Shown: positions 1 to 12,009, numbered from the stretch's first letter. The stretch is DNA of 64,000 nucleotides from Copromyces sp. CBS 386.78 (GCA_030685235.1 MU839148.1:62001-126000), one strand, 5' to 3'. A program made the numbers and translations. The notes: generated by a model not told the origin, from the letters alone.

Positions 1-58
1 TCACTCCAGCAGGCGTTCAGCCCTACGAAGATGGACTGACAAATGTACAACTTCTTAG

Positions 59-2164
59 GAAGCTCATGATTGCGGGCAACTGCCGCATGTGCTTGGTCGA
101 AGTCGAAAAGGTCCCGAAGCCCGTCGCGTCGTGCGCATGGCCCGTCCAGCCCGGCATGGTCGTCAAGACCAACTCGCCCCTGACACACAAGGCGCGGGAG
201 GGTGTGATGGAATTCCTGCTCGCGAACCACCCCTTGGACTGCCCTATTTGCGATCAGGGTGGTGAGTGCGATCTCCAGGACCAGTCGATGCGCTACGGCG
301 GCGACCGCGGTCGGTTCCACGAAATCGGCGGGAAGCGAGCGGTGGAGGACAAGAACATGGGTCCCCTTATCAAGACCTCCATGAACAGGTGTATCCAGTG
401 CACGAGGTGTGTGCGGTTCGCGAACGATATTGCCGGCGCCCCGGAACTGGGTTCGACGGGGCGTGGCAACGACCTGCAGATTGGTACCTACCTGGAGAAG
501 AACCTCGACTCCGAGCTTTCTGGTAACGTCATCGATCTCTGCCCTGTCGGTGCTTTGACCTCGAAGCCGTATGCTTTCCGTGCACGCCCCTGGGAGCTGA
601 AGAAGACGGAATCGGTCGACGTTCTGGATGGCCTGGGCTCGAACATTCGTGTTGACACTCGTGGTTTGGAGGTTATGCGCATTCTTCCTCGCCTCAACGA
701 CGAGGTTAACGAGGAGTGGATCAACGACAAGACTCGCTTTGCCTGCGATGGTCTCAAGACCCAGCGTCTTACCATTCCCCTGGTCCGAAGAGAAGGAAAG
801 TTCGAGCCGGCTTCATGGGACCAGGCTCTGACTGAGATTGCCCACGCTCACCAAACGTTGAACCCCCAGGGCAATGAGTTCAAGGCCATTGCTGGTCAGC
901 TCACCGAGGTTGAGTCGTTGGTTGCCATGAAGGATCTTGCCAACAGACTCGGATCCGAGAACCTCGCGCTGGATATGCCCTCGGGCAACAAGCCTCTCGC
1001 CCACGGTGTTGATGTCCGCTCTAACTACATCTTCAACTCCAGCATCGTCGGTATCGAGTCTGCTGATGTTATCCTCCTTGTTGGTACTAACCCAAGACAT
1101 GAGGCTGCTGTACTCAATGCTAGGATCCGTAAGCAATGGCTGCGCTCTGATCTTGAGATTGGCGTTGTTGGCCAGACCTGGGATTCTACTTTCGAGTTTG
1201 AGCACCTTGGCACCGACCATGCTGCTCTCCAGAAGGCCCTTGAGGGTGAATTTGGCCAGAAGCTCAAGTCGGCCAAGAACCCCATGATCATTGTGGGCTC
1301 CGGCGTCACTGACCACGGCGATGCTAATGCCTTCTATGAAACCGTCGGAAAGTTCGTCGACAGCAACGCTTCCAACTTCCTCACCGAGGAGTGGAACGGC
1401 TACAACGTTCTCCAGCGCGCTGCCTCCAGAGTCGGCGCCTTCGAGGTTGGCTTCACTGTTCCCTCCGCCGAGGTTGCCGAGACAAAGCCCAAGTTCGTCT
1501 GGCTCCTCGGCGCCGATGAGTTCGACGAGGCCGCTATTCCAAAGGACGCCTTCATCGTCTACCAGGGCCACCACGGTGACAGGGGCGCCCAGATCGCCGA
1601 TATCGTTCTCCCTGGTGCTGCCTACACTGAGAAGGCTGGCACCTACGTCAACACTGAGGGCCGTGTGCAGATGACCCGCGCTGCCACCGGCCTTCCCGGT
1701 GCCGCCCGCACGGACTGGAAGATCCTTCGCGCTGTGAGCGAGTACCTTGGCGTCCGCCTTCCCTACGATGATGTCGCTCAGCTTCGGGATCGCATGGTCG
1801 AGATCAGCCCTGCTCTATCATCTTACGATATCATCGAGGCTCCCTCGCTCCAGCAGCTCAGCAAGGTGCAGCTGGTTGAGCAGAACCAGGGCGCTACCGC
1901 AAGCAACGAGCCCCTCAAGAAGGTCATCGATAACTTTTACTTTACCGACGCCATCTCCAGAAGGTTTGTTTTTCTTCCCTCTCGATCTCTCCGTTTATAG
2001 TTCAGATCTAGAACGCAGTATTCGCTAACCACCCCCAACCTCACAGCTCCCCAACCATGGCCCGCTGCTCAGCCGCCAAGGAGACGGGTGATCCCCGAAC
2101 CAACTTCATGGCTCCCGGCATGGAGGAGGATAGGCCCATGGGCCAAATCGCCTATGGTGCATAG
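59..2164 (+). CDS. nuo78: NADH:ubiquinone oxidoreductase 78-kDa (NDUFS1/75-kDa type) subunit, 5' part missing
   Basis: Iron-sulfur subunit of respiratory complex I, in the N-module of the matrix arm, carrying electrons from NADH. Exons 59-1963 and 2047-2164; the upstream exon lies outside the window. The acceptor at 57-58 follows a CTGAC branch point at 36-40. Intron 1964-2046 has a GT donor and a CACAG acceptor. About 673 residues are encoded here. Ligand motifs appear in family order: GNCRMC and a following SCAW (2Fe-2S cluster N1b), HPLDCPICDQGGEC (His-Cys3 cluster N5), CIQCTRC with the later CPVG (N4), then a long molybdopterin-oxidoreductase-like domain. The last exon adds a short tail ending IAYGA. 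Identity is very secure; only the missing presequence and first exon(s) limit the entry. It converges with the gene at 3116-4164. Confidence 0.96.
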
Positions 2165-3115
2165 ATACTTCAGCATTGGTGAGAATGCATAGTGGAGGGA
2201 AAGGAAATGTAAAGGGGATTATAATGGAGACGACAGACACAGTCAAAGCAAGGGACACTGGACCACAGTACAGGACACAAGACATTAAAAGAGAGGTCGT
2301 TTTCTTTTCTTGTTCTTACCGCATGCATACCAGCTGCTGCAATTGTTGTTTTTAGAAGAATGATGAGAGACATACAGAGTTTTGTTCTTGCTGTTTGAAT
2401 CGTCGGTCTACCTTTGGTTGCTGAGTGTTCTATGTGCTTCTATGTGCTTGAATATATTGAATGAAAGAGGTCGTTTCGCCTGTGAATCGAAGGTGTTTAC
2501 GTTAACAGTCAGCTTGGGAATATCGACGCTGCAAAGAGTGAAGTGGGGCGATAATATTTGATTTGCACTTCTCATTTGTTCAGTAACCTGTGGCCGACAT
2601 CAACTACACTTTGGAGCTATACTGTCACACTGCTTTAATGTAATAAGTCCCGACCCAATGTGGATATCAACGGAATGTGAGATCATAAATCCATTTCAGT
2701 GGCTCAAATACATACACGCCAGAACACGATGAGGGTATTCCTCAAAGCCGTAAAATAACAATGGCCCGTGTGTTGAGCATTGCCATATGCTCGTTACACT
2801 CGTTTCCTGCCAGTGGACTTCCATATCCACATTAATAGCCTCTATTGAGAGGATTATCGTCTGCCCACCTCTCATATATTTACCCAAGCAGTGAAACTGC
2901 TGCCAAAACACTCTCTATGCTACCATGCTATGCACTCCTTCCTCACCGTCCAGCGACATCATCTTCTCGCCCGCGATGAAACGAGAGCTCATCATATGGC
3001 CTGGGTACTTCACTTGGTTGGGGAACATGAAATGACGTCTAATCATAATAATACGATCAGTTTTGATATGTGACGCGCTCATCTTGGATGGAAAGCCGTC
3101 ATGGGTGGAAACTGA
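2165..3115. other. Intergenic region between convergent genes
   Basis: About 950 bp holding the two 3' untranslated regions. Open frames here are short and resemble nothing I know. No repeat or RNA gene is visible. Confidence 0.7.
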
Positions 3116-4164
3116 CTAAGGATCCATCTTCTGCGGCTGGGCTTGCTGTTGCTCCGCCTCCTCCTCGAAAGCTGAGATGGGAGGGAATTCACGATCGATC
3201 AGGACCTCGGTAGTGACGGGGTTCGCGGCAGCAGCCTGCTGTTGCTGCTTCTTCTCCCAAGGCTTCTGGGGAGCCTGCATTTTGCCGATGGGGGAGATAC
3301 CCTAGAGCACAAGTGAGTCGCAGGGTTAGTGTCCGTTCAAGCTCTCTCCTTGCCGGCAAGTTTGGGTCACTGTTTTTACATCCTGTTTCCGCCGAAGATA
3401 AAAGTGTCATGCTAGAAGGCAAATCAAGGTAAGTTAAGTAAACGGGAAACTCACAGGCTGTCTAACAACCGTGTTAGGCACCTCCTTAATGCCAGGGATC
3501 GGCTTCCCATTCGTGATGAGCTCGATGATGGCATTGAAGCGCTCCGGGTAAGGAGCGGTACCATCGGCTCCTCTTTCCGCGCCATTGGCGTCACCATCGT
3601 CGGCCTTTTTGAGTAAATCCACCTTGGGAGCCTGAACTTGCCAAGCGGGTAGGTCGTCATCTGATGCTGAAGCAGGGGTGGTGCCCATGAGCTGCTGGAT
3701 CTCGGCGAGCTTGTCCACTAGTTGGGCGTCGACGGGCGAGTTGGGAATCTGTGAGTGCGCGGGCGCTGAGGAGGAAGATGACGAAGAAAGAAGATAGTTC
3801 TCGTAGGCAGACCGGTCGATGTCGATGTTGAAGCGGGACTTGTACCACCAGACGCGGGCTTGGAGAGAGATGCCGAGAGCCTTTTGGCGCTCGAAACCGT
3901 TCGAGAGGGGGCCCAGCATGGCTACCAGTCCTTGCTATGTTGATTATGATGTGGTCAGTCTTTGAACTTTCATGGTGAGCGGTATTGTGTGAGATGGTTT
4001 GTGATGTGAATTCACGTGTGAGGCTTGAGTAAGGCGTCTCACACGGTGACCGCGGGTTGACTTACAAGAAAGGAACGGTCCTTGATCCAAGGATAGGCAT
4101 CGAACTTCTTGAAGGCGGCAATATCATTACCGTCCGTTGAAGGTTGTTGCGTAGGAGCCTCCAT
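3116..4164 (-). CDS. Pex39-like peroxisomal protein (Pex14-like helical region plus KPWE motif)
   Basis: Exons, in order of transcription: 4164-4066, 3934-3455, 3301-3116; 254 residues. Donors are GTAAGT and GTGAGT, acceptors CATAG and CTCTAG, and all junctions are in phase 0. Residues 15-65 form a helical region (FKKFDAYPWIKDRSFL and following) like the Pex14-type helix-turn-helix of fungal KPWE-domain proteins. A Ser run and low-complexity linker follow. The second conserved block has GKPIPGI at about 176-182, and KPWE lies at 206-209, followed by Lys and a Gln run. An IPGI block plus (R/K)PWE is the signature reported for Pex39, a cytosolic helper of PTS2 import through Pex7. Membership in the KPWE family is well supported; that it is the functional Pex39 is inference. 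It is divergent from the phosphatase gene at 5264. Confidence 0.8.
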
Positions 4165-5263
4165 ATTGTGATTTTACAAAAGTGAGAGGGGCTGTCGTAG
4201 AGTTCCTGTACGGCCGTCCGCTGAAGCCTCCGCTCCAGGAGGAGGATGATAGCGCTACTGAAGTTGAGACTACGACGTGACGTCTCCAAGCGGGAAAGGA
4301 AGATTATGCAGCAAGCCGGCAGCTGCAATAACTCCCAAAAGCAACGATTTGAAAAGACGTGAATAACACTTTTCAGTGTATCATATGTGAGTTTCCGGGA
4401 GTGGGGTGACGGAATGAGGTTCAAGTGTCCGGGATGTTAAAGTGGTGGTTTGCGGTCCGGTCCGGATAGGCAAGCGAGGTCCACTCAAGAACCTTGCTGT
4501 CCCGGCCTGCGCCTGCCCGAGTGCCTGTTGGAGCTGTCCCGTACCCGAGGATGGACCAGGTTGAGTGGAAGGTCCAGGCTCACCGGGCAAGTAGCACGGA
4601 CCCGATTTTACACCAAGATGCAGGTGCCGTTCCTGCCTCCACACGCCAGGAAAGCACGACGGGCAACTGACACTGTGCACCCACTGAACTGCAGCTGTGA
4701 TATGTACAGCGGGATATCCACTGAAATCGGCCCTCCCAGGGACGCCCGAACGAGCACTGTATTGCCCTGAGTGCCTGCCCTGCCAAAACCGTCCAAAGAT
4801 TGACGGACACACATTGCTCCTTCCCTTCACTTCCATGTTGCTGCCCTTCAATCTCGTACAAACAAACTTCCGACCTTTTCAGATCAAAGCGTTCTTTAGA
4901 AAGATATAGGAAGGAATAGACTAGAACGGCTTTAACATTCTCCCCTCACCATCATAATTGACCATATTCGCTCCCTCCATCCAGCGGTATCCGGCACTGC
5001 GTTCCCTATTCTCAACCTCCGCGAGACTGCCCTGCACTGGACTGGACACTGCGATCGTCACCACATTCTCGTAGCACTGCAGTTGAGTGCTGACAGCGAC
5101 TGCATCGGCAGCGTACCGTATCTCGCACTGGCTTGACCCTAGCGGACGAATCCATCAACACCCACATTCATCACAGTCGCCCAAGACACATCGACCCTCC
5201 TTCACTTTATCTCCTGCTATCCTTCCGTCTTTGGGAAGGAGTTTGTATTCAGCCCCAACAGCC
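4165..5263. promoter_or_regulatory. Shared divergent promoter region, Pex39-like gene and PP2C gene
   Basis: About 1.1 kb between two start codons pointing apart. It must hold both promoters and 5' leaders. An in-frame ATG at 5087 could extend the phosphatase by 59 residues. No specific factor site could be assigned. Confidence 0.5.
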
Positions 5264-7206
5264 ATGCGTCGTGCTGCCGTCAAAGCTCTGCGGACGAGCT
5301 ACCAGTGCACCTTCCGGGGCCTACGAGCTAGCCGTAGGGGATCATCTCTCCCCCTGCTGCAGTCCTCAAAGGCTGCCACTTCCGGTTCCCCCACAGCTCA
5401 TTACAATCCCCGTCTCGGCACGGCTACAGCAAGATACCTGTCGTCTACCGGCGCGCGCGGCTCTTCAGGTACGCATCACTCGAGCGCTCGCCCCGAGCCC
5501 CTTCGTTCGTCCATGTACGTCCGCGGCGCCTTCGTTACCCTGCTTTCGGGGCTTGTCGCCTACGGTGCCTGGTATAATTCCGGCGACAGCAATAACGAAT
5601 CCCCGAGAGCCCCGACGACCAGCGTTGCCACCGCCCCTACGGGCGCTGTCCCGACCCGATCGGTCCTGGTGATCGGAGCCGACGAGTTACACACGGGCAC
5701 CTTTGTGGGAGACGGCCCCATTTCCAAGACCACGAGCGATAATGAAAGGGTAGTCGAAATGCTGTCACCCGAGCAAGCGACCCAGAGGCTACGCCAGCTC
5801 GAGCAGTCGGTCTTCGTCAACCGCGGTCAGGGCGTTTACCGCTACGATGTTTCCCAGTTGCCCAGTAACGATCCGATCGAGGATGACCATGCCGAGAAGA
5901 TTGTCGAGGTACCCAACAAGGCTCAGAGCAGTGATCCGACCGATTGGATGTTTTGGGGTGTTTTCGATGGCCATTCGTAAGTCGCTCTCCCAAGCGGACT
6001 ATCTAGATGCAGTGGTTATTGAGAGACGACTGACAAGTGGAAATTGTATGCAGAGGGTGGACTACATCGGCCAAACTACGCCAGGCACTGATCAGCTTCG
6101 TTGCTCGCGAACTCAACGACACCTACAAGTCTTCTCCCGATCTTATCCCGTCTGCCGCTGCGGTTGAGTCCGCCATCAAGACCGGGTTTACGCGACTGGA
6201 CGACGAAATTGTAAATCAAAGCGTGCAAAGGGTTCTGAAGTCCAACAACCGGCTCGTTGCAGCCGAACACCTTGCCCCAGCCCTGTCAGGCTCATGCGCC
6301 CTGCTCTCCTTTTACGACAGCAAGTCTAAGCTTCTGCGGGTTGCTTGCACTGGTGATTCGCGCGCAGTGTTGGGTCGCAGATCCGATTCTGGAAAGTGGA
6401 CGGCACATGCCCTATCAACCGACCAGACGGGCAGCAACCCCGACGAGGCTGCTCGCTTGCGCAAACTGCACCCGGGTGAAGAGCATGTGGTTCGTCACGG
6501 CCGCGTACTTGGCGGCCTTGAGCCGACACGCGCATTCGGTGATGCGAGCTACAAATGGAGCCGGGAACTTTCAGAGAAGCTTCGGGAAAAGTTCTTTGGT
6601 AGGTCTGTTTCTCCCCTTCTCAAGACACCCCCATATGTCACTGCCGAGCCAGTCGTCACCACGACCAAGATCGAGCCCGAGAAGGGTGACTTCGTGGTCA
6701 TGGCCACGGATGGTCTGTGGGAGATGTTGACCAACGAGGAGGTCGTTGGGCTAGTGGGCAAGTGGATCGAGAGCCAGGCTGGTAGCAGCTCCAAGTCGTC
6801 GGGATACTTCTCCTTCTTGCAGAAGGGTGGCAAGACAGCCCTGCCCGTCGAATCCAGCGAGTCGGAGAAGAACAGCGGCAACAAAACGCCCATTCGTCAA
6901 AGACAGTGGGGCGCTACCGGTACGGACCCGATGGAACGGTTTGTGGTTCAGGACAAGAATGTTGCTACACATCTTGTTCGCAACGCCCTTGGTGGAAAGA
7001 ACCAGGAGCAGGTGTCTGCTCTGTTGACGCTCCCTTCCCCATTTTCGAGGAGGTACCGTGACGATTTGACAGTCCAGGTCATCTTCTTTGGATACGACGG
7101 CCCCAAGACGGGCGAGATTGTTGTCAACAAGGAGGCGACGGCTGCGGCTCTGGCTGCCGCGGCGGCCGATGGCAACAAAACCGGACCTGTGAAGCCTAAG
7201 CTGTAG
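5264..7206 (+). CDS. Mitochondrial PP2C-type protein phosphatase (Ptc5 / pyruvate dehydrogenase phosphatase-like)
   Basis: Mg/Mn-dependent Ser/Thr phosphatase; relatives dephosphorylate the E1 subunit of pyruvate dehydrogenase. Exons 5264-5976 and 6054-7206; 621 residues. The intron splits the Ser codon of the GVFDGHSGWTTS motif. The start was chosen because it opens an Arg-rich, acid-poor presequence (residues 1-60). An upstream in-frame ATG at 5087 is possible but gives a less typical targeting sequence. A transmembrane segment lies at about 84-104 (YVRGAFVTLLSGLVAYGAWY). Catalytic-core motifs: FDGHSG, CTGDSRAVLG, GGLEPTRAFGD, MATDGLWEML and RDDLTV. The C terminus ends PVKPKL; Pro-Lys-Leu resembles a PTS1, and yeast Ptc5 has presequence, membrane anchor and PTS1 in the same order. 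Family is certain, Ptc5 orthology probable. Confidence 0.92.
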
Positions 7207-8152
7207 ATTCTCAACGGCATCTTCAGGCTTCTTGACCTCATATAGTTTGTCCGCTTTCTTGACGTCGTATTGTTTTCCCTTCGATTCGAACCTGCCGAGT
7301 GGGTCATGGGCTCTGAGGGATAGTTCTCGTCGTGGGCTTTGTTAGTAGGTACTTTGGCGCATGTCGGATACTATTGTCATATTTGGGCGAGCAAAAGGGG
7401 AAGGGGTGTTCAGGGTAACGGCAATCTCATGACGTTCAACAGATGCATTAGGCATGGCTTTTACGGCAGCGAAGCCATTTGGTATGAATTCACAGCAGCT
7501 TAATCCCCATTTCCCATGTCTTCGAGCGAGCTCCCATCTGTTTGTTTCTTTCTTTGCCATATTCGTACGACCTTAGCTAGCTCGGCCGGCGATTATCTCC
7601 AGTTGGGCTGTCATATCTGATGCAGCTGCAGTGCATGGGCTACATGTATGGCTGCACAGGACATACAACTAACAGCCCTATGAATTTTCGTGATACCCAA
7701 CCCGACCAACGACGCAAGGTTTTGGGATGCTACACATTCGAGCTACAAATGTTGTAAGCACATATCCAGTTGATTTTCATATCTCCATGTTCAGGACCCT
7801 TTCTGCTTTGCAACCTACATGGCGTTTGTTGCACAGCCTGTGAGGTTTTTGAGGCTATCTGTGAAGGTAACACAGCAGCAGTAAGCCACAGTTGGGGGTT
7901 TTCGACCGTCAAATGGAAACCCCTGAACTAGGATGAGCTAAAAGTGGACCCTGTGATCTCATCTTGGGTGCAGCCGGCCAACAGCAGTTCAAGAGTCTCC
8001 AAAACTCTTTAAGGACAACTCACAGACGTTGCTTTTCGTGGTGGATCTGTCCTGTTCGGGCCTTTCTTCCCCTCCTATTCGGGCATGAATGCGCTTGGAG
8101 GCTGGCACGCTGGGTACGAGTGTCTTCTTGTCTTCACTTCGCTCTTCACATA
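7207..8152. other. Intergenic flank upstream of the transposon block
   Basis: The first 100-150 bp should be the 3' untranslated region of the phosphatase gene. The rest has normal base composition and no convincing coding frame. It ends at the TA dinucleotide (8151-8152) that borders the MITE. Confidence 0.6.
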
Positions 8153-8649
8153 CTCGTCAGGTCTTCAAAACCGACCCTCTGACTAGCGGCGCGGCCACTA
8201 GTCAGGGACATTGAATCGTACATGCCCATTGATTCGTCCCTAATACATGAGGTACATCCCCAACCCGCCATTTTGCTAGCAAATCAATGTACATCTGTCC
8301 ATCTGCATATTTTTTTACTTACATACAGCCTAAATTCCCCGCACTCCCCAACTTGAACACTCTAACCGTGACCGCTGTTTGCACTTTCAAATCGCTATAA
8401 ATCCCTCGACGATAATTTTACATATTAGTGCATATACTAGTCGTATCAGCGATATTGTATGCGACTAAAAAATATAGATATATTATTAAAAAAAATTATT
8501 GGCTCCGGATGAGCGACTTTCATTTGCTAGCAAAATGGCGGGTGGGGGATGTACCCTGCTCGGTACGAATCAATGGGCATGTACGATTCAATGTCCCTAA
8601 CTAGTGGCCGTGCCGCTAGTTAGAGGGTCGGTTTTGAAGACCTGACGAG
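8153..8649. mobile_element. Foldback MITE with ~130-bp terminal inverted repeats, TA target sites
   Basis: The left arm (8153 to about 8283) and right arm (about 8523-8649) are reverse complements. The outer 28 bases match perfectly. Most further differences are transitions (CTGACT/CTAACT, GGCGCGG/GGCACGG), plus one short block that has diverged with an indel. Both ends read CTCGTCAGG inward and both are bordered by TA (8151-8152 and 8650-8651), as expected of Tc1/mariner/pogo-type insertion. Each arm holds a smaller imperfect hairpin around GACTAG...CTAGTCA. The ~240-bp centre is AT-rich and non-coding. It carries no transposase, so it must have been moved in trans. Confidence 0.85.
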
Positions 8650-8651
8650 TA

Positions 8652-11600
8652 CTTGTCGGTTAGGTGGATGTGGGCCTCGCTTACATAACCAGCCAACCGC
8701 CTCTCCTCGTCCCTCTAAGAGTCGGTCTTTTTACCTGTAACGCGCAAGCTCTGTAACGGTCAGATATCTATACAACGCAACAATATCACTAGTTTTTACT
8801 GCACTATACTGTGAATAGCATTAATTTATTCGTCTCGTTGAGCTCTATTTTTTATATATATTTTCATTATACCTATCTTTAATAATAATATTACATTACG
8901 GGCTGAGAAGGCTGCCTGCTACTTTCTTGCAGGCTAGACCGCTACGGTTACCCGGGCTACTACTATACGTTTAAAAGCCAATAATAAGGCTAAAAATAAG
9001 GGAAAGATTACATATAAAAGTGTTGGGGAACGGTTTAACGTTATTAAAGCTATCGTTAAGAAATACGTAATATTTATTAAGGATGGGAAGCCGTTACCGA
9101 CTAGTAAAAAGGCCTATCGACCGCTAGTACTAATTGCGGAGGAGGATAAAGTATTTAATATTATAGTTTAGATAGTTGACCGCGGGCTCTTTCCTTTAAA
9201 TAATTCCTCCCTCGTTAAATTGGTTAATTAATTGCGAGTTTAACGGGTATACCTTCTTTCTATTAATATTTATAGAGAGTAGCCTATAGAGTGGCGTAAA
9301 TAATATCTAGAATTTGAATTTAAAGTAGCCAGTTTTAAGGATATAAAGAAGATGAGCGCTGAGGCTCAACTAAATTCCCCCGAAAATTAGTTTAAAGAGG
9401 TAAAAGTTGTATATAATAGCTTTAATATTAAGGAAGAAAATGTTTAGAATATGGATAAGAGCCCGTTTTAAGTAGGGGAAATAAAGGGAATTATAAAAGT
9501 ATATATATATTTTCCTATATTAATCTACTATATATCCCTATATTAATTAATATATAAATAAGTACTTTCTATAAAGAATAAAGTTCGTATAAAGAGAGTT
9601 ATTTTTAACCCTAATAATAAGGAGAGTTTTATTACTATTAATACTATATTTATTATAGTAAAGAGTATCCCCTCTTTTTTAATATTTAAAATATAGATTA
9701 TAGTATAGGGTAACGTATAGGCTAATTACGAAGTTAATTTAGATATTATTATTACGAATATTATAATTAGATATAATAATATTTATCGTATATTGTAATG
9801 GATAAAGCATTTTAATAAGTACTCTTTTAAGCTATTTCCCTCCTTCGATAACTCTACAATCGATAAATAGTTTAATTTATTATTAAATTGCCCTCCCTCC
9901 TTCGAAAGACTAGAACCTTTTGAGGGGGATAGAATAGATATAATTACTAGCATTATATCTATTACAAAACCGAAGGTATATAGGGTATTATTTATAAATG
10001 GGTTTAAAGCCTATAAGGATTTATATATCCTATAATATTATAATACTTTTAATATTATCCTTTTTACTTTACCCTTATATATTAGTTACGTATTCTAACC
10101 GTTTAATATAGGGGTTTATTAAGTAATTAAAAAAGTTTATTAGAAGGCTCTAATAGATGAAATCACTAATAGAGTTATTAATATTAACTATATAGTCTTT
10201 TTAAATAATTAGAAGAAAGTTAAAAAGGCTAGATTTATATATAATAATATTTATAAGGGATAGGAGAAAATAGGGCTCTAGCCACTTAAATTAAATGTAT
10301 TACTTAATTAGCTATATAAGGCTATAAAAGTATAGTAAGAACCCCTCTTTTTTAAACGCTTTAAAATTATTATACTTTATAAAATACTATGTACCTTCGA
10401 ATTTCTAATTATTTAAAAACAATTTAATATAGCGAATTTACTATTTTATAATAGTATTACTAATATTAAAATTACTCTACGGGTATTTATTAACTCTTAA
10501 AAATTATTATTTAATTAGTAGGAGTTTTATAAGTATTGTATAGAAGTAGAATTTTAAAAGTAGAACCTTTATAAATACGTAGCTATTAGTAATAGAATAT
10601 ATTCGAAGGAAGTTTTTAATATTAAGGTTACTATTAAACAATTGATTAATATAAAGGAAGGATTAAAGGAAATTTAGCATGCTAATATAGCTTTTATTAA
10701 GAAGGTCGCCCTTAATAAGAACCCTAATTTTAAATAATAGCTATTATATAAAATTAAGGCTAAGAAGAAGGTTGAACTTTAACTTATTAATAAGGATATC
10801 TTTAACGATAATAGTTTCGTTAGTATTATTATAGACTACTTAGAGTATAATATTGTACTTAAAATAAAAGAGGGATAGGACGAAGCTATTACGGATAATA
10901 CCCGCCGCGAATTTATAAGTAAATTAGCATAGTAATAAGGCTTAGATTATTCGTATTATATACTAGAAATAAAAGTATAGAAGGTTGCCTAATTAAGGTA
11001 GGATTTGAATGCCTTCCTAACTAATATCGAAGATAATAATAATACTCGTTTTAAGGCTACTAGTAAGACTACCGTTCCTATAATGTATGAGGACTTCGTA
11101 CCTTTTAAAACGTATAGCAAGAAGCGGGCCAAAAAAATTCGTAGGGGGAGTATATCGTCGATCGAAATTTATTTAGGTAATAAGGGTATAGATATCCCTA
11201 GCGAACTACTTATTATATACCCTTATTTAGTTAGTATACCGGTTAGGCCGTTTACTTTAATACTATACCCTTTTAGAAAGAGGTTTAAGAAGGGGAAGGA
11301 GAAGGCTATAGATTTTAATAAGGGGGAGGGGGAGGCTATAGTAACTATTACAATGGCGGGTAAGAAGTTGGAGGTGCTTGTAAGCTATATAAGGGTAACC
11401 GTTACCGTACTAGACGATTCTTTTGGTAATAATAGTAATAATAGGGAAGGGGGGGAGGAAGAGGAAGAGTTGGATATTGTAATGTGAAGTGTAGTGTACG
11501 GACTACTTGCACTTCAAAATATTATAATGTATATTATGATATCTTTTTAATAAAAATAAATATATTGCTAAATGTGGGTAATTGAGAGTTTTATTTTGTA

Positions 11601-11757
11601 TATTTTATTATATTTATAGCTAATCTGGTGATGGAGTTATGGTTGTGTGTAGATATTTGACCGTTATAGAGCTTGCGCGTTACAGGTAAAAAGACCGACT
11701 CTCAGAGGGACGAGGAGAGGCGGTTGGCTGGCGAAGCGGATCCACCTAACCGACGAG
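8652..11757 (+). mobile_element. RIP-degraded Fot1/pogo-like DNA transposon with ~110-120-bp TIRs
   Basis: Left end CTTGTCGGTTAGGTGG at 8652 and right end CCACCTAACCGACGAG at 11757 are inverted copies. The TIRs run inward to about 8770 and 11650 with one short indel (extra bases in the left arm). TA borders both sides (8650-8651 and 11758-11759). The TIRs keep normal base composition, while about 8,860-11,000 between them is extremely AT-rich with CpA/TpG nearly absent and CpG retained, which is RIP. The tail near 11,100-11,490 is less damaged. Size and TA duplication fit the Fot1/pogo class. Confidence 0.85.
8930..11487 (+). pseudogene. RIP-killed Fot1/pogo-like (DDE_1) transposase remnant
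   Basis: Plus-strand translation is broken by many TAG/TAA codons, as expected from RIP of CAG, CAA and TGG. Two family blocks can still be read. About 10,060-10,120 reads like the leucine/proline block followed by 'QPFNIGVY', with stops at Gln. About 10,190-10,300 reads 'ARFIYNNIYKG*EKIGL*P', which corresponds to the family block of the form ...NIxxGWxxxGLWP. The undamaged tail frame at 11005-11487 (160 residues, basic then acidic) may be the original C terminus. Not functional. Start and end are approximate. Confidence 0.7.
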
Positions 11758-11759
11758 TA

Positions 11760-12009
11760 AGTAATGAGACAGGCTGGTGGCAACGGGTTGCCGGAATCTT
11801 GACAAGTCGACAGCACCCCAGCCTCGAGCTTTGACAGGCAATCTCAATCAGGACCGTTGGGTATCTCGATGTTAAATCTTGGCAAACCAGCCATACCTCT
11901 GGATCTCGATTGCGGCTCAGCTTATTTTTGCCCAGCCTCCAATCTTTATTACTCTTTCAATAAATCATAAATAGTTCTAGAACCGATCGCCGGCAAGGGC
12001 ACAAGAAAG

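Noticed and set aside
813..1574. 253-residue minus-strand frame
   Set aside because: It lies wholly opposite the complex I subunit and shows no domain; a mirror of GC-rich codon use.
5087..5263. N-terminal extension of the PP2C phosphatase from the ATG at 5087
   Set aside because: The extension is His/Pro/Ser-rich and lacks targeting character, while the ATG at 5264 opens a typical mitochondrial presequence. Not fully excluded.
11005..11487. 160-residue frame as a stand-alone gene
   Set aside because: It lies inside the Fot1-like element between its TIRs, in the transposase orientation, and is most likely the less-mutated tail of that gene.
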